Positions 58,684-64,000 of a stretch of 64,000 nucleotides of DNA are shown here, piece after piece. Every line of letters begins with the position of its first letter. Within the stretch, counting starts at the first letter, position 1. The position numbers were made by a program, and so were the translations under genes. The DNA is from Aphodoplasma sp045626925. GTDB lineage: Bacteria; Bacillota; Clostridia; UBA1381; UMGS1253. The stretch lies in NCBI GenBank assembly GCA_045626925.1, contig JAZUQZ010000031.1, forward strand, positions 1-64,000, read 5' to 3'. The notes under the pieces were generated by a model, which did no database searches, was not told where the DNA came from, and was given only the letters and a program-made list of their open reading frames with translations.

Positions 58684-58770
58684 GTGACACATATCGACAA
58701 AAATGATAGCCAAAAATCAAATAGCTAAAAATAAAAAATAAAAACTGTCGAAATATGTCGAAAATCAGAT
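58684..58770. repeat. Repeated TGTCGA-type motifs in the divergent intergenic region
   Basis: TGTCGA occurs in the two direct copies TGTCGAAA (about 58748 and 58757) and inverted in TATCGACA (about 58693), within the 320-base space between the two divergent genes. They may be binding sites; no gene lies here. Confidence 0.4.
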
Positions 58771-58841
58771 AAAAATGTAGCACAAAAGTTTTATAAATTA
58801 TCAAAGACGCAAACAATGTGGTGCGTTTTTACATAAAGCGC

Positions 58842-58870
58842 TTGAAAAAAATGCAAAAAAGGTGTATAAT
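58842..58870 (+). promoter_or_regulatory. Promoter of the ACT-UPF0210 operon
   Basis: TTGAAA (58842-58847), 17 bases, TATAAT (58865-58870). Confidence 0.7.
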
Positions 58871-58916
58871 AATGCGCAGATGAAATTATTTAATTTATAA
58901 AACGAGGAGAGATTTT

Positions 58917-59186
58917 ATGAAAGCGGTTATAACGGTTATAGGACATGACAAAGTAGGAATTATTGCTACAGTATCGAATATTTTGGCAGATGCAAAAATA
59001 AATATTTTAGACATATCACAAACGATTATGCAAAATATGTTTACAATGATAATGCTCGTAAACATTGAAAAATGCACAGAAAACTTTGATGAAATTGCAA
59101 AAAAGCTTGAAAATGCGGGCGAACAGATGGGCCTTTCGATTAGAATACAACACGAGGATGTTTTTAACTCTATGCACCGTATCTGA
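58917..59186 (+). CDS. ACT domain protein, UPF0237 family
   Basis: An 89-residue single ACT domain: AVITVIGHDKVGIIATVSNILADAKINILDI is the ligand-binding edge. UPF0237 proteins generally precede UPF0210 genes, as here, and probably bind an amino acid as a regulatory subunit. ATG 58917 after GAGGAGAG. The effect on the partner is not known. Confidence 0.9.
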   Translation: MKAVITVIGHDKVGIIATVSNILADAKINILDISQTIMQNMFTMIMLVNIEKCTENFDEIAKKLENAGEQMGLSIRIQHEDVFNSMHRI

Positions 59187-59232
59187 TGTGCTTTATAAAA
59201 AGCAAATATAACTACTAAAGGGTGATTTTTTA

Positions 59233-60597
59233 ATGCTTAATAAGTTTGAAATAATAGAAACAATAAAAATGTTTGAAGAAGAGCACCTTGATGTACGCAC
59301 AATCACGATGGGCATTTCTTTAAAGGATTGCAGTGACCCCGATGTCGACAAAATGTGTGACAAGGTGTATAAAAAAATTACGACACTTGCAAAGGACCTT
59401 GTAAAAACAGGCGAGGATATTGAGCGTGAATATGGCATTCCGATTATAAACAAGCGCATTTCTGTTACGCCGGCATCATATTTGTGTGAGCACGCAAAAT
59501 CAATAGACGATTGTGTAAAAATTGCAAAGACGCTTGATGCTGCTGCAAAGACAACCGGCGTAAACTTTATAGGCGGTTACAGTGCGCTTGTGCACAAAAG
59601 CTATACAAAGGGCGACAAAATGCTTATAGAGTCTATACCTGAGGCGCTTGCGCAGACAGAGCGCGTATGTTCAAGCGTAAATGTGGCGACTACACGAGCA
59701 GGAATCAATATGGACGCGGTTCGCCAGATGGGAATTGTTGTCAAACAGGCAGCGGAACGCACCGCTTCGTCAGGTGGCTTTGCATGCGCAAAGCTTGTTG
59801 TATTTGCAAATGCAGTCGAGGATAATCCGTTTATGGCGGGGGCTTTTCATGGCAGTGGTGAGGGCGAATGTGTTATAAATGTTGGCGTAAGTGGCCCCGG
59901 CGTTGTAAAATGTGCTCTTGAAAAAATCGGAAAAGATGCAGATTTTGAACAGGTTGCAGAAACAGTTAAGAAGACGGCATTTAAAATTACGCGTATGGGT
60001 CAGCTTGTTGCAAAAGAAGCGTCAAAAAGGCTTGGCGTTCCATATGGTATAGTAGATTTGTCGCTTGCTCCGACGCCTGCCGTTGGGGATAGCGTAGCAT
60101 ACATATTGGAAGAAATGGGACTTGAAAAGTGTGGAACACATGGCACAACCGCGGCACTTGCATTGCTTAATGACGCGGTCAAAAAGGGTGGCGTAATGGC
60201 GTCGAGCTATGTGGGCGGTCTTTCGGGCGCATTTATTCCCGTTAGCGAGGACGCAGGCATGATTGCGGCGGCAAAATGTGGAGCACTTACTCTTGAAAAG
60301 CTTGAGGCGATGACATGCGTGTGCTCGGTGGGCCTTGATATGATTGTTGTCCCCGGCGACACAAGCGCATCAACAATTTCTGCAATTATAGCAGATGAGG
60401 CAGCGATTGGTATGGTTAATACAAAGACAACGGCCGTGCGTATAATTCCTGCACCGGGCAAAAAAATAGGCGATACGGTGGAGTTTGGCGGACTTTTGGG
60501 TAGCGGACCTGTTATGAGCGTTAACAAATATAGCGCCGAAACCTTTATAAATCGTGGCGGAAGGATTCCCGCACCGCTTCATAGCTTAAAAAACTGA
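59233..60597 (+). CDS. UPF0210/DUF711 (PFL-like) family protein
   Basis: A 454-residue protein with the long conserved core of DUF711 (VRTITMGISLKDC, NFIGGYSALVHKS, TRAGINMDAV, GSGEGECVINVGVSGPGVV). Distantly like pyruvate-formate-lyase fold but without a glycyl radical motif, so no lyase activity can be assumed. Partner of the upstream ACT protein, 46 bases away. ATG 59233 after AAAGGGTGA. Confidence 0.9.
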   Translation: MLNKFEIIETIKMFEEEHLDVRTITMGISLKDCSDPDVDKMCDKVYKKITTLAKDLVKTGEDIEREYGIPIINKRISVTPASYLCEHAKSIDDCVKIAKTLDAAAKTTGVNFIGGYSALVHKSYTKGDKMLIESIPEALAQTERVCSSVNVATTRAGINMDAVRQMGIVVKQAAERTASSGGFACAKLVVFANAVEDNPFMAGAFHGSGEGECVINVGVSGPGVVKCALEKIGKDADFEQVAETVKKTAFKITRMGQLVAKEASKRLGVPYGIVDLSLAPTPAVGDSVAYILEEMGLEKCGTHGTTAALALLNDAVKKGGVMASSYVGGLSGAFIPVSEDAGMIAAAKCGALTLEKLEAMTCVCSVGLDMIVVPGDTSASTISAIIADEAAIGMVNTKTTAVRIIPAPGKKIGDTVEFGGLLGSGPVMSVNKYSAETFINRGGRIPAPLHSLKN

Positions 60598-60637
60598 TTG
60601 CGTTAAAATGAAACAAAAATGGAAGAGATGATATAAA

Positions 60638-61258
60638 ATGAGCGATATATTTGTATATACTTATAGCGTCGAGGCAGAACACGAGCAATATTTGTATGTA
60701 AATCTTACAAACAGATGCACAAACAGATGCACATTTTGCATTCGCACAAACAAAGAGGGTGTTGGCAGTGGCACACATTTGTGGCTTTCGCACGAGCCAA
60801 GCGTAAGTGAGGTAATTGATGCACTAAAAGAGTATGATATTAACAGTTATAAAGAAGTAGTTTTTTGTGGCTATGGCGAGCCGACAATGAGAATTGATGA
60901 GCTTGTTGAGGTGGCAAAGTGGATTAAGCAAAATTATAAGGTAAAAACGCGCATAAACACAAACGGACACGCGAACGAGTATAATAAAAAAGATGTTACA
61001 CCGCTTTTTGACGGGGTGATTGACTCTGTGTCGATAAGTCTTAACGCGTCAAACAAAAAGGCGTATGACGAATGTTGCAAATCGATTTATGGCGAAGAAG
61101 CGTTTGACATTATGCTTGACTTTGCAAAAAAAGCAAAAGAGCACACAAAGGTTGCCTTGAGTGTAGTCGATATAATTGGCGAAGATGAGGTAAAAGCATG
61201 CAAAAAGCTTGCTGACAAAATCGGGGTAGAGCTTCGCGTAAGAGAGTATGTAGAATAA
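60638..61258 (+). CDS. TatD-linked-type radical SAM protein
   Basis: A 206-residue [4Fe-4S] radical SAM enzyme of a subset often beside or fused to TatD nucleases. The cluster motif is CTNRCTFC (CxxxCxxC, about residues 28-35), with GYGEPTMR downstream and an NTNGH motif near 112. The substrate is unknown. No tatD in the window. ATG at 60638 with GGAAGAGATG ten bases upstream; terminator 18 bases after the stop. Confidence 0.85.
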   Translation: MSDIFVYTYSVEAEHEQYLYVNLTNRCTNRCTFCIRTNKEGVGSGTHLWLSHEPSVSEVIDALKEYDINSYKEVVFCGYGEPTMRIDELVEVAKWIKQNYKVKTRINTNGHANEYNKKDVTPLFDGVIDSVSISLNASNKKAYDECCKSIYGEEAFDIMLDFAKKAKEHTKVALSVVDIIGEDEVKACKKLADKIGVELRVREYVE

Positions 61259-61271
61259 AGAAATAAAATCA

Positions 61272-61310
61272 AAAAAACGGCACTTTGTTTAAAGTGCCGT
61301 TTAATTTTTT
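61272..61310. terminator. Bidirectional terminator between the radical SAM gene and the VanW gene
   Basis: AAACGGCACTTT (61275-61286) with AAAGTGCCGTTT (61291-61302), loop GTTT, T-rich tail. Confidence 0.92.
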
Positions 61311-63066
61311 ATAAACCTTCAGGGAATGGAATATCAGGCGTTATATCGCCGGATACGGGCGCCGATGAAGGAGATGGAGATGGCGTTTGTCCGTCCGGGA
61401 GCGGCGACGATGAAGGTGCCGGCCCGTCGGTTTTTTCTGCCTCGCCCGTTCCAATTCGCACAACTTTGTTAACCATTGTATATGTGCTCTTGTGGAGGAA
61501 TTTGTTTTCCACTTCTTTTCCGTTTTCATATATAATCTTATATGTGTTTACAACATGGCCCTTAAAGCCCGGTGCATCGACAACCGTTTTGCCAACAGGA
61601 AGTGTAGCATCCTTTATTTCGGTTGTTCCGTATGGCTTTGTGCTTACTGTTTGGGTAGTTATTTTTACAGTTTTATTTTTATTCTCCTGTGTTCCAAGAA
61701 TTTTTACAGAAACTGTGCCGCCACCCCAAGAGGATACAATTTTGAGCGGAGACGATGTATTGTTTTTAAACCTGAAGTCGAGCGAGCCATATGCAACAGT
61801 TGCGTCCATACCAAGCGGTGCATAACTTACTTCGAGTGAGTGCTCGTGACGCTCCACAACCTCAAGGTCTGCATAAAGAACAGCTGCATAAAGCGTCGAG
61901 CTTGTTTGACATATGCCGCCGCCAAGTCCGTCAACCATTTTGTTATTTTCATATACAGATGCGGGCTTAAAGCCTCTCTCTGCGGTTCTTTTGCCGACTG
62001 TTGTATTATATGAAAACTCATCTCCGGGCAGGAGTATTTTTCCGTTTATATATTTTGCTGCAAGTTCAACATTTGCCGAACGCGGAACATTTGATGTCAT
62101 ATATTTTGTTGAAAAACTGCCGAGCACATCATTAAAAAGTGCCATGCTGAGCGCGTCCGCCTTTACTTGTGCTTCTTGCACTATAAAGGGTATCGAAACA
62201 TCTGCGGAGCCGGGCTTGAAGTCTTTCAAAAGCCTTTTTGCACCATCGATGTCAAAATATCTTCCATCAACTTCTGCTTCAATTACAATATCGTTATCGC
62301 GCAAAACATATTTTGCATCCTGTACATCGCGCTTTGTTACATCGTATAGCTCCTGCACATCAATCGCTGCAGGTGTTGTATTTACTTTTCCAACCACAAT
62401 TGTTTCATTTGAGCCGGGCAATAACGAATCAAGCACGCGTTTGCGCAATTTTGCCACATCAACACCAAGACCTTCACGCCCTGCGTGGATCATGATTTCT
62501 TTTTCGAGAATATTGATTTCGTGTTGTGTAAGTGTGCCGCCTGCCTCTTTTGCAAAATTATTTAAAACGGCATCAAGCTTTAAATGGTCATATGACGGCG
62601 CATATCCTATGTCTTTTTTTACAAGTTTTGCACCAATCGCGGCAAAAGCGTTATATTTTCCGTACAAAAGCGCTCTGTCAGCCGTTTTCGCAACATCTAC
62701 AGACAGCATAATATCCTTTGAATTTATTATTGCTTTGTTGCTTGCACCATCAAGCTTTATTGTTATAGATGTACTTTTGTATGGGTTATCAATCGCCGAA
62801 AGCTGTTCTATGACCTCATCGCGCGTCAAGCCGCTCATGTCGCGCCCATCTATCAAAACACCATCAGCGACAACCGTTTTATCGCTTGTGAGCGCACCTG
62901 TAAGCAAAAATACCAATATACCGATTAAAACAGCGCCAACAACGCACAAGGATATAAGTGTGTTTTTGCTCATTTTTTTTGTTTTTTTCTTGCGTCGCGC
63001 AGCAGCAGACCTTTGAGAGACTTTGTCGGACGGGTCTGTCGCCTTTTTGTTAACATTTTGCCTCAT
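61309..63066 (-). CDS. VanW family cell-wall protein with YoaR-like and G5 domains
   Basis: A 585-residue exported protein. A basic N-terminus and membrane helix (about 35-60) are followed by two peptidoglycan-binding YoaR-type repeats (about 70-310), a VanW domain (about 330-465: LPGDEFSYNTTVGKRTAERGF, GGGICQTSSTLYAAVLYADL), a G5 domain (about 470-545) and a Pro/Ser-rich C-terminal tail. It probably acts at the cell surface; VanW has no settled biochemical role. ATG 63066 follows AAGGGG; an earlier ATG at 63084 has none. Confidence 0.9.
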   Translation of the reverse strand: MRQNVNKKATDPSDKVSQRSAAARRKKKTKKMSKNTLISLCVVGAVLIGILVFLLTGALTSDKTVVADGVLIDGRDMSGLTRDEVIEQLSAIDNPYKSTSITIKLDGASNKAIINSKDIMLSVDVAKTADRALLYGKYNAFAAIGAKLVKKDIGYAPSYDHLKLDAVLNNFAKEAGGTLTQHEINILEKEIMIHAGREGLGVDVAKLRKRVLDSLLPGSNETIVVGKVNTTPAAIDVQELYDVTKRDVQDAKYVLRDNDIVIEAEVDGRYFDIDGAKRLLKDFKPGSADVSIPFIVQEAQVKADALSMALFNDVLGSFSTKYMTSNVPRSANVELAAKYINGKILLPGDEFSYNTTVGKRTAERGFKPASVYENNKMVDGLGGGICQTSSTLYAAVLYADLEVVERHEHSLEVSYAPLGMDATVAYGSLDFRFKNNTSSPLKIVSSWGGGTVSVKILGTQENKNKTVKITTQTVSTKPYGTTEIKDATLPVGKTVVDAPGFKGHVVNTYKIIYENGKEVENKFLHKSTYTMVNKVVRIGTGEAEKTDGPAPSSSPLPDGQTPSPSPSSAPVSGDITPDIPFPEGL

Positions 63067-63428
63067 ACTGAAAAACCCCTTCATATATAATAGCTTATTG
63101 TTTATGTATCAAATATAACTTATTTTTTCAAAATTTATATAAAAATATACACAAAATCACATTTACATTTTACTACAAAATATGCATAAAGTAAAGAAAA
63201 AACGGACTTTTTTAATATTTCATTTGTGTTTCACGATTCCTATAAAACGCCATGTTTTTATAACAGGTATATTTTGGATAGAAAAAGGATAGAATTATAT
63301 TAACATTTCGTAACATTTTAATGCTTCGGGCACAAAAACTACGAAAATTTTAAATGGAAAAAACCCTGCTGTTATGCGGTTTTCGGGACACAAACCTCTG
63401 AAAATATTACAAAAATGTTAAAAAAAGC
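63067..63428. other. Intergenic region between divergent cell-wall genes
   Basis: About 360 bases without a gene. A half parS-like motif TGTTTCACG (63227-63235) and a small AAAACC/GGTTTT hairpin (about 63359-63384) are seen; no riboswitch consensus was recognised. The VanW promoter was not identified with confidence. Confidence 0.5.
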
Positions 63429-63457
63429 TTGACAAAAGTGTTAATGTGTTGTAGAAT
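63429..63457 (+). promoter_or_regulatory. Promoter of the DUF348 gene
   Basis: TTGACA (63429-63434), 17 bases, TAGAAT (63452-63457); a 115-base leader follows. Confidence 0.7.
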
Positions 63458-63579
63458 GAATGTACCCAAAATCAAAAAATGGTAAACTCGCAACAGTAAG
63501 CAAGACGATTTTTGTGTAAAAGACAAAATATTATCGATTGGCTTTTATATCGGATTGCTTTGCGAAGAACGGAGGAATT

Positions 63580-64000
63580 ATGAAACTTTTAGGCAAATGG
63601 CAAAATTCGCATTTGTCACCTCGCAAACTTTTGATAAGTGGTGTAGCAATTACATTGATGATAGTCGTTACTTTTGTTACATTGATTGCAGCGGCAAAGT
63701 GGGATGTTACATTAAACGACAATGGAAATATTATATCTATTAGCACTACAAAATCTACAGTCGGTGCTATGTTAGCGCAGGAAGGCATTGTGCTTGCTGA
63801 CGATGATTATGTAGTTCCGTCATTAGATACACCTATTAGCGAAGCAAGAGAAGTAACAATCAGACGAGCTTTTGATATAGTGGTTTGTGATGCAAATGGC
63901 GAAAAGGTTTTAAAAACGGCGCGGCCTACAGTTGGGGAGGCGCTTTTGGCATGTGGCATTATATTTGATGAGAATGATGAGATAATGCCGTCTGTTGATA
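63580..64000 (+). CDS. DUF348 (YabE-like) cell-wall protein, cut by the window edge
   Basis: The open frame starts with ATG 63580 after GGAGGA and runs to the window end without a stop. It has a basic start (MKLLGKWQNSHLSPRKLL), a membrane segment (about residues 19-40), then two DUF348 ubiquitin-like repeats (WDVTLNDNGNIISIS...VGAMLAQEGI about 43-68, and AFDIVVCDANGEKV...VGEALLACGI about 97-123). YabE-type proteins normally continue with G5 and a 3D lytic transglycosylase domain; those lie outside. Likely a wall-modifying resuscitation-factor-like enzyme. Confidence 0.85.
   Translation, partial: MKLLGKWQNSHLSPRKLLISGVAITLMIVVTFVTLIAAAKWDVTLNDNGNIISISTTKSTVGAMLAQEGIVLADDDYVVPSLDTPISEAREVTIRRAFDIVVCDANGEKVLKTARPTVGEALLACGIIFDENDEIMPSVD

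Noticed and set aside
63227..63242. A third parS site
   Set aside because: Only one half (TGTTTCACG) matches; the other half is unrelated.
63458..63579. c-di-AMP (ydaO) riboswitch before the DUF348 gene
   Set aside because: The leader is shorter than that riboswitch and I could not match the conserved segments.
1..64000. CRISPR arrays, IS elements, prophage or toxin-antitoxin loci
   Set aside because: No regularly spaced repeats, transposase, integrase, phage or paired toxin-antitoxin genes were seen; the lone Xre gene has no toxin partner.

Overview
The window is chromosomal DNA of an AT-rich Gram-positive anaerobe, most likely class Clostridia (Bacillota). This rests on consensus TTGACA/TATAAT promoters with 17-base spacers, strong AGGAGG ribosome sites, frequent TTG starts, a CtsR-mcsA-mcsB-clpC operon, a WalRK-type pair, RemB, a T-box leader, the UPF0237/UPF0210 pair, a TatD-linked radical SAM protein, and secreted proteins with copper-amine-oxidase-like stalk domains. 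No rRNA, IS element, prophage or CRISPR array is visible, and the species cannot be named from this sequence.

Left part (1-24.6 kb): rsmA, a DUF975 membrane protein, nth, the operon glyA-PfkB kinase-YkgJ-like protein, a lipid-free secreted foldase with ung, and a complete spermidine/putrescine ABC operon (potABCD). A GT-C type membrane glycosyltransferase runs convergent to pot. Then come two parS-like sites directly ahead of parA-parB, followed by DUF4446, a coiled-coil membrane protein and serS. A partial histidine operon (hisZ-hisG-hisA-hisIE) runs leftward from a perfect-consensus promoter with a candidate operator. M18 aminopeptidase, galU and hslO complete this part.

Middle (24.7-34.6 kb): seven tRNA genes (Val, Asp, Phe, Gly, Cys, Glu and a CAU tRNA) are followed by a segment that looks accessory. 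It holds a small Xre regulator divergent from a one-TM GGDEF protein, then a T-box leader, probably isoleucine-specific, in front of an unusual Xre-cupin-acyl-CoA ligase fusion and a MaoC-type hydratase. A monooxygenase-like protein, a SleB-type wall hydrolase, the WalRK-like two-component system and a Dabb protein follow.

Origin region (34.6-41.2 kb): perfect DnaA boxes flank dnaA on both sides (bipartite oriC), followed by dnaN, an S4-domain protein, recF, remB and gyrB. The DnaA helix-turn-helix signature reads GGRHYTTV instead of the usual GGRDHTTV.

Right part (41.2-64 kb): a leftward TPM/LemA pair; the CtsR-controlled ctsR-mcsA-mcsB-clpC operon; rightward argD-argF-GNAT with an ARG-box-like palindrome; an NSS-family transporter; a cold-shock protein; nif3-like and trmK; and the mnmE-jag-yidC-yidD-rnpA-rpmH block, which normally lies beside dnaA but here sits 23 kb away. 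The window ends with DUF6514-like, ACT/UPF0210, radical SAM and VanW genes and the start of a DUF348 (YabE-like) gene cut by the edge.

Most genes left of the inferred origin point rightward and most to its right point leftward, the reverse of the usual arrangement. With the displaced rpmH block and a second DnaA-box cluster at 5.6-5.8 kb, this suggests the origin region has been rearranged.
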